41,876 nt of DNA, taken from Methylocystaceae bacterium (lineage in GTDB: Bacteria; Pseudomonadota; Alphaproteobacteria; Rhizobiales; Beijerinckiaceae). This document shows, in pieces, positions 35,418-41,876 of this stretch; position 1 is the first letter of the stretch; the number at the start of each line of letters is the position of its first letter. Location: assembly GCA_900299115.1 (NCBI GenBank), contig OMIO01000137.1, forward strand, positions 1-41,876, written 5' to 3'. A model generated the notes under the pieces. It did not search any database and was not told where the DNA came from. It saw nothing but the letters and a program-made list of their open reading frames with translations. A program made the position numbers and the translations under genes.

Positions 35418-36680
35418 ATGGATCGACTATCCTATCAATTCTATGAATTCATGCATTTAGCGCTTGCTCCAGTGCGAGCGATTACAGACGCGATGCTGCA
35501 TAGCATAAAAAATCCGCTTAACCCTCTGAACCACACAACTTTTGGACGCAATATTGCAGCCTCTGCGGAGCTCTTCGAGCGGATGACCCGCCGGTATGGC
35601 AAACCACTGTTTGGCCTGGACACAACAATTGTTGAAAATGAAGAAGTTCGCGTTGTTGAGGAAATCCTATGGCGCCGTCCATTTTGCAGCCTGCTTCACT
35701 TCAAGCGCCAATTCAAAAAAGCTCCCCCCATACAATCCAAGCTGTTAATCGTGGCGCCCATGTCCGGTCATTACGCTACGCTTTTGCGAGGAACCGTTGA
35801 AGCTTTCCTCCCGACGCATGACGTCTACATTACAGATTGGAGCGATGCCCGAAGCGTTCCTTTAATCGATGGCGGCTTTGATCTGGATGACTATATTGAT
35901 TATCTCATCGACATGATGCGCTGCCTGTCAGCAAAGCAAGACGGCATTGCGCTCCATACACTTGGCGTTTGCCAGGCGTCCGTTCCTTTGATTTGCGCAA
36001 TCGCCCATCTTGAATCAGAGCAAGACCCAGATGCTCCGGCATCTATGATTTTAATGGGCGGGCCAATTGATACCAGAGTAAACCCCACTGCCGTAAACAA
36101 ACTAGCTGAACAGCGGGGCATAGAGTGGTTTCAAAGACACTGCATTCATACAGTGCCATTTCCTAACGCAGCTATGGGGCGCCATGTCTATCCTGGATTT
36201 CTACAGTTATCAGGATTCATGGCGATGAATATTGAACGACACGTCTCTGCTCATCTCGATATGTTCAATCATCTGATCGAGGGAGATGGAGACAATGCAG
36301 AAAAACATAGAGATTTCTATGATGAATATCTTGCTGTCATGGACTTAACTGAAGAATTCTACCTACAAACGGTTGAGCGCGTATTCATAAAACATGAGGT
36401 TCCCCTTGGATTATTCAGACACCGCGGGACCTTAGTTAATCTAAAAGCAATTCAAAGCGTCGGACTTCTCACTGTTGAAGGCGAAAAAGATGATATCTCA
36501 GGCGTAGGTCAAACAGAGGCGGCGCTCACTCTTTGCGCGAATATTCCCGCCAACCGCAAAAAACATTACCTACAACACTCTGTAGGGCATTATGGGGTGT
36601 TCAACGGTTCTCGTTTTAAGGAATTTATAGCTCCGCAGATTTGTGAGTTTACGAAAATGATCGAGGAGACGCAGATGTAA
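35418..36680 (+). CDS. Intracellular polyhydroxyalkanoate depolymerase
   Basis: PhaZ-type depolymerase (420 residues) that mobilises stored poly-3-hydroxybutyrate granules; the absence of a signal peptide fits an intracellular enzyme. The nucleophile is a cysteine, C185 in GVCQAS, as in the Ralstonia PhaZ1 family, with the aspartate in GEKDDISG (358 or 359) and H391 in SVGHYGVF. The N-terminal YEFMHLALAPVRA and MTRRYGKPLFGLD segments are typical. It is probably monocistronic, with its own promoter and a GGAGG site. It implies that the organism makes PHA, although no synthase is in the window. Confidence 0.93.
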   Translation: MDRLSYQFYEFMHLALAPVRAITDAMLHSIKNPLNPLNHTTFGRNIAASAELFERMTRRYGKPLFGLDTTIVENEEVRVVEEILWRRPFCSLLHFKRQFKKAPPIQSKLLIVAPMSGHYATLLRGTVEAFLPTHDVYITDWSDARSVPLIDGGFDLDDYIDYLIDMMRCLSAKQDGIALHTLGVCQASVPLICAIAHLESEQDPDAPASMILMGGPIDTRVNPTAVNKLAEQRGIEWFQRHCIHTVPFPNAAMGRHVYPGFLQLSGFMAMNIERHVSAHLDMFNHLIEGDGDNAEKHRDFYDEYLAVMDLTEEFYLQTVERVFIKHEVPLGLFRHRGTLVNLKAIQSVGLLTVEGEKDDISGVGQTEAALTLCANIPANRKKHYLQHSVGHYGVFNGSRFKEFIAPQICEFTKMIEETQM

Positions 36681-36814
36681 AACCCATCTTGCGCAGCTTC
36701 TCAATTAGAGGCACAACTATTAAAAAGTCGAAAGACCGCCAGCTATCTATAAATTTCAATTAAAACTAACGCGCTGCTTTTGCACAGCAGGACAATAGTT
36801 CAGGGAAACACTGC

Positions 36815-37654
36815 ATGGACACGCTTGACGCCGCAACCTGCGAGGCGCTGCAAAAAGAAATCGACTCTATTCACTGGTATCACGAATTTGACTTCGGAAA
36901 CGGCCTGCGATCGGTAAGCGTCTCACAGGCGGAAGATCATCGTCGTGTCTGGCGGTTTATCGAGAGTGAACTTGAAAAAATCGACTTCACTGGCAAAACC
37001 GTGCTCGAAATTGGATGCTGGGACGGCTATTGGAGTTTCTACGCAGAACGTCGCGGCGCAAAGCACATATTAGCTACAGATGACGTTTCACAAAACTGGG
37101 CTAATGGCGCTGGTTTGAGGCTTGCCCACAAACTACTCAAGTCCAAGGCAGAAATTAATCAAAGCGTTTCGATTTACGAAGCGTCAAAACTTAATCAAAC
37201 ATTTGATATAATCATTTGTCTTGGAGTCTATTATCACCTTGTCGACCCCTTTGCAGGCTTTGCTGAGGTGCGCCATCTAATGCATGAAAATTCCATCGCC
37301 ATCTTCGAGGGAGATGCAACGCTCGAACTCCGGCCGGACACGTATTATTGGGATATGTCCGATTCCTCAAAATCTTGCTTTGTGCCGACGCAATGGGGCC
37401 TCAACCATATGCTGAAGACCGCCTATATGGACGTGGTCTCTCAGCGATGGATGCGACCACCACAAGGAGTAATGGTCAATATTGATCCAACCCATCTTAC
37501 CGGCCCGCTTGGCGGTAAAGATCCCTCAGAGTTTAAAGCGCTAAAGCACCGTGAGAAAATAATTACGGTGACGAAGCCGTTTTCTGGAGAGAACCCGCTC
37601 CACCCCTACAAACCCCCCTTCAATCTCAGTCGCTTTGATCCACGTTTTGGTTGA
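36815..37654 (+). CDS. Class I SAM-dependent methyltransferase (CmoB/DUF1698-like)
   Basis: Methyltransferase of 279 residues. Motif I is LEIGCWDGYWSFYAERRGA (about 64-82), closest in form to the CmoB/DUF1698 group. HWYHEFDFGNGLRS before it and ICLGVYYHLVDPFAGFAEV after it fit as well. CmoB itself modifies tRNA using carboxy-SAM, but relatives with this motif also occur in glycan clusters, and the cmoA partner is absent here. It is convergent with the WcbI-like gene (25 bases between) and near a GSCFA gene, which favours a surface-glycan role; this is inference. The substrate is unknown. Confidence 0.8.
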   Translation: MDTLDAATCEALQKEIDSIHWYHEFDFGNGLRSVSVSQAEDHRRVWRFIESELEKIDFTGKTVLEIGCWDGYWSFYAERRGAKHILATDDVSQNWANGAGLRLAHKLLKSKAEINQSVSIYEASKLNQTFDIIICLGVYYHLVDPFAGFAEVRHLMHENSIAIFEGDATLELRPDTYYWDMSDSSKSCFVPTQWGLNHMLKTAYMDVVSQRWMRPPQGVMVNIDPTHLTGPLGGKDPSEFKALKHREKIITVTKPFSGENPLHPYKPPFNLSRFDPRFG

Positions 37655-37679
37655 TTGGGGCAAATTTAGCCCGTCCGCG

Positions 37680-38729
37680 CTAAAGAGAGTGAGTAAGGCC
37701 TGCGCGCAAATTCTCGCGGGCCATTTTGACTAAAGAATTAGATAATTCTTCATTAGTCAGCCAAGTCTCTACGCGAGCGTTGTAAAGCTTAGCAGCTTCA
37801 GTTGCAGCGTATGTTTTGTAACAAGATGAAAGATACTGCGGCAGGGTAAGAAAATCCCCAACAGTATGCGCAAAATTGTGGTTCTGCTGTTTAAAAAGAT
37901 AGCTTCCCCTGACGCCAAACATTTTTGCAATTGGCGGATAAACAGGAAACACCTCTGAACGCGACAAATCATCAACGCCATAAAAGCTAAAATCAACCTC
38001 TCGAGACGTGAGCCCGACTTTTTCCCATAGACGCCGAGCCAAATCATAAAGAACAAAACTTTTTGGATGAACTGTAGAAAACATAAACACGCCCTTACGG
38101 GACCAATTTAACAAATCTGTTGAAAGATCAATATCACAGCCGGCCTTGATCGAATTAATCAATTCGCTAGCGGCGTCATTCCAGACATTAAAATAACCCA
38201 GCGCTTCAAAAACATTTTCATTAAATAAAGCATTGCACTCCTCAAGCGATAGCCCCTTCCGAAAGGCGAACAATCCGATCGCTGAGTGATAAGGCCCAAT
38301 TGGACCAAACAAAAAACCATGCGTGCGCGATAAATCATGGATCAAGATCATGTCAGGATGATAAGCAGCGAAACCGATCGCGGGATAAACGAAGGTTTTA
38401 GGCAGCTGTGCGCATAAATCCTTTGAATCTCCTCCACGTATATGACCTGCGACGAAATCGTGAGTAAAGATATAGTCGTATGTTGCTAAAGTTTTTACAA
38501 ATAGCGACATATGAGCGCGCGAACTGCCAATAGCAGAAAAATGATCAACGGTTGCGCTAGGATCCATAAGCTTCATAGAGTAAGCGACGCCAAAACTTTG
38601 ACAATTGCCTATCACCGCAATTCGGGGACCCGTATTGCGCAGAACTCTGCCTGTCAGCTTAGCGAGCCGAGGCTCAATGGCGTATTGACGCCAAGACTTC
38701 AAAATTTGCTTATCTATCTGGGAAAACAT
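37680..38729 (-). CDS. WcbI-like polysaccharide biosynthesis protein
   Basis: This 349-residue protein (ATG at 38729; an upstream GTG at 38741 adds four residues) resembles the WcbI family, which is needed for capsule modification in Burkholderia and is suspected to act as an acyltransferase or esterase. The family motif IAVIGNCQSFGVAYSM lies at 37-52, and the HPKSFVLYDLARRLW stretch in the C-terminal half is typical. No membrane helix or signal peptide is seen. GGTGA eight bases upstream supports the ATG. It lies between a methyltransferase and a GSCFA protein on the opposite strand. No glycosyltransferase is nearby. Confidence 0.8.
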   Translation of the reverse strand: MFSQIDKQILKSWRQYAIEPRLAKLTGRVLRNTGPRIAVIGNCQSFGVAYSMKLMDPSATVDHFSAIGSSRAHMSLFVKTLATYDYIFTHDFVAGHIRGGDSKDLCAQLPKTFVYPAIGFAAYHPDMILIHDLSRTHGFLFGPIGPYHSAIGLFAFRKGLSLEECNALFNENVFEALGYFNVWNDAASELINSIKAGCDIDLSTDLLNWSRKGVFMFSTVHPKSFVLYDLARRLWEKVGLTSREVDFSFYGVDDLSRSEVFPVYPPIAKMFGVRGSYLFKQQNHNFAHTVGDFLTLPQYLSSCYKTYAATEAAKLYNARVETWLTNEELSNSLVKMARENLRAGLTHSL

Positions 38730-38750
38730 GCGGTTATTCACCGGATTTAT

Positions 38751-38765
38751 CGCGACAAAGTCGCG
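38751..38765 (-). promoter_or_regulatory. Hairpin in the leader of the WcbI-like gene
   Basis: CGCGAC AAA GTCGCG forms a 6-bp perfect stem with a 3-base loop, about 20 bases before the ATG at 38729. It may be a leader structure or an operator in the divergent region. Confidence 0.35.
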
Positions 38766-38827
38766 CGTTTAGGAAGAGCCCCGGGTGACAAGCCTCTAGG
38801 TCTTGTCTATGTTCCGGACACGCAGTA

Positions 38828-38856
38828 ACGGCTTTAAAAAAAGCTGATAAAGCCGT
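38828..38856 (+). promoter_or_regulatory. Inverted repeat before the GSCFA gene
   Basis: ACGGCTTT and AAAGCCGT form an 8-bp perfect inverted repeat with a 13-base A-rich loop, ending 40 bases before the ATG at 38897. With the hairpin at 38751-38765 it makes this 155-base divergent region unusually structured; it could be an operator or leader. Confidence 0.4.
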
Positions 38857-38896
38857 ATCAGATCCAATCGAACAGCATCAATAAGGAGTCTGGCCA

Positions 38897-39961
38897 ATGG
38901 CCGAGAACCCCTATAGCTCCCTACCTGACCATCGCTTCTGGCGCAAGGCGGTGACCTCCTTGCCGCCTTTTGCGATCGATCCTTTACTTCAGACCCCCTT
39001 CAAAATTGCGCGCCATGACCGTGTAGCGACGGCAGGCAGTTGCTTTGCCCAGGAAATCGCTCATAGACTGCAAGCCAGCGGCTATACTTATTATCTTGCC
39101 GAGCGCCCGCCTAGCGGCATGTCTGCGGCGGAGGCGGAACGCTGCAATTATTTCATGTATTCCTGCCGTTATGGCAACCTTTATACGACAGCACAGTTAC
39201 GCCAACTAATTGATCGCGCTTATGGCGACTTTATCCCACAATTAGATTATTGGACGCGAGAAGAAGACGGTCGCATTGTAGATCCATTCCGCCCTAGGAT
39301 AGAACCAGATGGTTTTGCGACGATTGAGGAAATGCGAGAGGAGCGCAATCGTCACTTTTTTGCCGTCCGTCAGATGATAGAAACGATGGATGTTTTTGTT
39401 TTCACTTTTGGCCATACAGAAACATGGAGGCATAAGCCGGACGGAGCCATACTGCAATTAGCCCCAGGCGTAGCGGGAGGCGAGTGGGATGATAATGTCT
39501 ATGAATTTTACAACATGACTGTCAGCGAAGTTGTGCGCGATTTTCTTACTTCTGTTGACCGAATACGCGAAATTAATCCTAAAGTTAGAATTGTTCTGAG
39601 CGTTTCGCCAGTAGGCATTATAGCAACTTATGAAGAACGCCATGTCGTCGTCTCAAACACAGCGGTTAAAGCCATATTACGCGCAGCAGCAGACGAAGTT
39701 GTGCGCGCAAGACCTAATATTGCCTATTTCCCCTCTTATGACCTGGTCAATGTGTCTCCGAACGCAGCGCGTTTTTATCGCGACGACACACGCAGAATTA
39801 ACACTCAAGGAATTGATCGGACGATGAAAATGTTCTTTGATCATTTCACCGATAAGTCACTTGAAACTTTAGCGATTAATGCTGTTAAATTTGATGTTGC
39901 AGCTGAGGCAGAGGAAAACGCCCGGGTTGTCTGCGACGAAGAGGCGATTGAGTCGGCATAA
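38897..39961 (+). CDS. GSCFA domain protein
   Basis: A 354-residue protein with a GSCFA domain, an SGNH-hydrolase-like fold often found in capsule or exopolysaccharide loci. The eponymous motif is at 47-51 in VATAGSCFAQEI. Further family stretches are NYFMYSCRYGNLYTTAQL, VFVFTFGHTETWR and VRIVLSVSPVGIIATY, the last two contributing the active-site neighbourhood. It has no signal peptide. A GGAG site lies before the ATG at 38897. Together with the WcbI-like gene and the methyltransferase it forms a candidate glycan-tailoring set; the reaction and substrate are unknown. Confidence 0.9.
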   Translation: MAENPYSSLPDHRFWRKAVTSLPPFAIDPLLQTPFKIARHDRVATAGSCFAQEIAHRLQASGYTYYLAERPPSGMSAAEAERCNYFMYSCRYGNLYTTAQLRQLIDRAYGDFIPQLDYWTREEDGRIVDPFRPRIEPDGFATIEEMREERNRHFFAVRQMIETMDVFVFTFGHTETWRHKPDGAILQLAPGVAGGEWDDNVYEFYNMTVSEVVRDFLTSVDRIREINPKVRIVLSVSPVGIIATYEERHVVVSNTAVKAILRAAADEVVRARPNIAYFPSYDLVNVSPNAARFYRDDTRRINTQGIDRTMKMFFDHFTDKSLETLAINAVKFDVAAEAEENARVVCDEEAIESA

Positions 39962-40003
39962 ATATCCTTCGAAACTTAACTCTTACCCCCCAAGGAAGCC
40001 AAT

Positions 40004-40432
40004 ATGATAATTGGGTCTCTCACGCTAGTTTTGGCGGGTGCTTTTACCGGCGCATCTCTTTATCTAAATTATGTTGAACAACCCGCTCGGATGAAATTGT
40101 CTGATGACGCATTGATCAAAGAATGGGAGCCTTCAGACCATAGAGGCTTTATTCTACTTGCTGGATTAGCACTTTTTGCGGGTTTATTGGGCTTCATTAC
40201 CTATCGTGATTTAAACGATCAGCGCTGGCTCTACGGCGCGCTGATTATTCTTGGATCACTGCCTTACACCTACCTTGCTATAGTCCCGCTGAATGATCGC
40301 ATTCTTGGTCTAATTGGGGCGGAGGCCGCACACGAAGCCAGAAGCGTCATTCGTCTATGGGGAGCGCTGGAATTAGGCCAAACTTTAATCGGTTTAATCG
40401 CTAGCGCGTCATTCATATGGGCGCTTAGTTAA
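40004..40432 (+). CDS. DUF1772 family membrane protein
   Basis: Small membrane protein (142 residues) with four hydrophobic segments and the conserved pattern GASLYLNYVEQPARM followed by a C-terminal GALELGQTLIG helix. These identify DUF1772 (anthrone-oxygenase-like). The function in bacteria is unknown. AAGGAA lies before the ATG at 40004. It precedes lpdA by 29 bases and is likely cotranscribed; a similar gene before lpdA is common in alphaproteobacterial 2-oxoglutarate dehydrogenase loci. Confidence 0.85.
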   Translation: MIIGSLTLVLAGAFTGASLYLNYVEQPARMKLSDDALIKEWEPSDHRGFILLAGLALFAGLLGFITYRDLNDQRWLYGALIILGSLPYTYLAIVPLNDRILGLIGAEAAHEARSVIRLWGALELGQTLIGLIASASFIWALS

Positions 40433-40461
40433 TTGTAGTTCTAATATTTAAAGATGAACAA

Positions 40462-41874
40462 ATGACATACGATCTTGTCGTCATCGGGTCAGGGCCTGGA
40501 GGTTATGTCTGCGCGATCCGTGCGGCGCAGCTTGGATTAAAGACCGCAGTCATCGAAAAAGATAAGACTTTCGGAGGGACATGTCTTAATGTTGGCTGCA
40601 TTCCATCTAAAGCGCTCCTTCACGCTTCTCATATGTTGTCAGAGGCTCAATACGGACTTGAACATCTCGGCGTCATTGTAAGTCCACCCAAACTGGATCT
40701 GGCGTTAATGATGCAACATAAACAACAAACTGTTGACGCAAATGTAAATGGCGTGGCCTTCCTTTTCAAAAAAAATAAAATCGACTCCTACCATGGCGTA
40801 GGTAAAATTGAATCGCCTGGTAGAGTTATCGTCGCCACATCTGAAGGCGCGCCTCAGATTTTAGAAACCAAAAATATCGTTATCGCTACCGGCTCTTCTC
40901 CAGCGTCCCTGCGCGACGCCTCAGGAGCAGAGATAGTTAAAGATGAAAAAATAATTCTTTCATCAACCGGCGCCCTCGCATTAGAAGCAGTGCCGGAAAA
41001 ACTCATTATTATTGGCGCTGGCGTGATTGGCTTAGAGCTTGGTTCTGTCTGGCGCAGGCTTGGCTCGGAAGTCATTATAATTGAATATCTCGATCGTATT
41101 TTGACTGGCTTTGATGCGGAAGTCGCCTCACGTTTTCAAAAAATATTAGAAAAGCAAGGCCTCATCTTCAAACTTTCCTCCAAGGTCACAAACGTTTCAA
41201 AAACAAAAAAAGGCGCTATTGTTACTTTAGCAGCTGTTGATGGCTCATCGCAGGAAACACTATCGGCAGATGCTGTTCTCATTGCTACAGGCCGCACGCC
41301 CTTTACTGATCAATTAGGCTTAGATGAGATAGGCGTTTCAATGGAGCGCGGGCGCATTCTTATCGATGATCATTTTGCAACTAATCTAAAAGGCATATAC
41401 GCAATTGGCGATGTTGTACGGGGACCAATGCTCGCACATAAGGCGGAAGACGAAGGCATCGCCTTGGCAGAAATTCTCGCTGGCCAGGCCGGCCACGTCA
41501 ATTACGACGTCATTCCCAGCGTTGTCTATACAACGCCAGAGGTAGCCGCCATCGGCTTAACGGAGGAAGAAGCAAAGTCCCAAGAGATCCCAATCGCCGT
41601 TGGAAAGTTTCCCTTTTCTGCAAACGGTCGCGCGCGTGCGATGCGAGAAACTGATGGCCTGGTTAAAATAATAGCGCATGCTGTAACAGATCGCGTATTG
41701 GGCGTGCATATTATTGGCGCTGGTGCTGGTGAGTTAATTGCTGAGGCAGCCGTGTTGATGGAATTCTCTGGCTCTTCAGAAGATTTAGCCCGCATATGTC
41801 ACGCACATCCAACACTGTCTGAAGCTGTCAGAGAGGCGGCTCTTGCGGTCGCTCGACGCGCCCTACATATCTAA
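40462..41874 (+). CDS. lpdA: Dihydrolipoyl dehydrogenase
   Basis: Flavoprotein E3 (470 residues) that reoxidises lipoyl groups of 2-oxoacid dehydrogenase complexes. The FAD site GSGPGGYVCA is at 9-18, the redox disulfide is C41-x4-C46 in GGTCLNVGCIPSK, the NAD site GAGVIGLELGSVWRRLGSE lies in the middle, and the C-terminal HAHPTLSEAVREA holds the catalytic His-Glu pair. The position after a DUF1772 gene suggests it serves 2-oxoglutarate dehydrogenase, whose E1 and E2 genes are not upstream here. The stop is at the window edge, so downstream context is missing. Confidence 0.97.
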   Translation: MTYDLVVIGSGPGGYVCAIRAAQLGLKTAVIEKDKTFGGTCLNVGCIPSKALLHASHMLSEAQYGLEHLGVIVSPPKLDLALMMQHKQQTVDANVNGVAFLFKKNKIDSYHGVGKIESPGRVIVATSEGAPQILETKNIVIATGSSPASLRDASGAEIVKDEKIILSSTGALALEAVPEKLIIIGAGVIGLELGSVWRRLGSEVIIIEYLDRILTGFDAEVASRFQKILEKQGLIFKLSSKVTNVSKTKKGAIVTLAAVDGSSQETLSADAVLIATGRTPFTDQLGLDEIGVSMERGRILIDDHFATNLKGIYAIGDVVRGPMLAHKAEDEGIALAEILAGQAGHVNYDVIPSVVYTTPEVAAIGLTEEEAKSQEIPIAVGKFPFSANGRARAMRETDGLVKIIAHAVTDRVLGVHIIGAGAGELIAEAAVLMEFSGSSEDLARICHAHPTLSEAVREAALAVARRALHI

Positions 41875-41876
41875 AA

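Noticed and set aside
1-41876. CRISPR array, transposase, integrase, prophage, toxin-antitoxin or tRNA/rRNA genes
   Set aside because: I read the intergenic regions and protein list for them and found no direct-repeat array, mobile-element enzyme, cloverleaf or rRNA segment.

Overview
The window looks like a piece of chromosome from an alphaproteobacterium, most probably of the order Hyphomicrobiales (Rhizobiales). The inference rests on gene content and order rather than any single marker. It has ffs-dnaX-ybaB-recR, a HisZ-dependent hisZG pair, and a run of cytochrome aa3 genes (ctaC, ctaD, ctaB, a CoxF-like protein, ctaG, ctaE, DUF983, surf1, thrC). It also has the split atpI-B-E-b'-b Fo operon, an IalB-family secreted protein beside ctaC, a DnaX without its zinc cysteines, and a DUF1772 gene in front of lpdA. 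Base composition is moderate overall but uneven: smc and the Fo genes are GC-rich, while the DsbA-like gene and the oligopeptidase gene are clearly AT-rich. There is no phage, transposon, CRISPR array, rRNA or tRNA in the window.

Layout. 1-900: a secreted DsbA-like thiol oxidoreductase. 924-3978 (minus): 4.5S SRP RNA and dnaX-ybaB-recR. 4206-6298: hisZ-hisG. 6329-8342 (minus): GNAT acetyltransferase and thrC. 8430-15024 (minus): cytochrome c oxidase subunits and assembly factors, with two internal intrinsic terminators. 15362-16519: two secreted proteins (IalB family and unknown), which converge on the ATP synthase Fo operon (16558-19208, minus). 19523-22978 (minus): smc. 23224-27679: chaC, a small unknown gene, glyQ, a TrmN6-like methyltransferase and a long-chain polyprenyl diphosphate synthase. 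27757-31988: a PsiF-repeat protein, oligopeptidase B and a MetY-type sulfhydrylase. 31996-35250: cobU-cbiD (minus) and ybhB-cobD (plus). 35418-36680: intracellular PHA depolymerase. 36815-39961: a methyltransferase, a WcbI-like protein and a GSCFA protein, which look like a small surface-glycan tailoring set. 40004-41874: DUF1772 protein and dihydrolipoyl dehydrogenase.

Most of this is core metabolism: aerobic respiration (aa3 oxidase and Fo), chromosome maintenance (SMC, RecR, DnaX), quinone side-chain synthesis, His/Thr/Met synthesis, late cobalamin steps and PHA turnover. The strongest observation is a pair of substitutions at the same inter-subunit site of the aa3 oxidase. The non-redox Mg/Mn site normally uses Asp in subunit I and Glu in the CuA loop of subunit II; here they are Glu403 of CtaD and Lys241 of CtaC, which may be compensatory. 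Also worth checking are the glycan-tailoring trio with hairpins in its divergent leader, a hairpin abutting the Shine-Dalgarno of phaZ, a hairpin between atpE and the b' gene, the AT-rich structured region before oligopeptidase B, and several breaks in expected gene order (no hisS, glyS, M16 peptidase, or dsbA/mutY beside smc).
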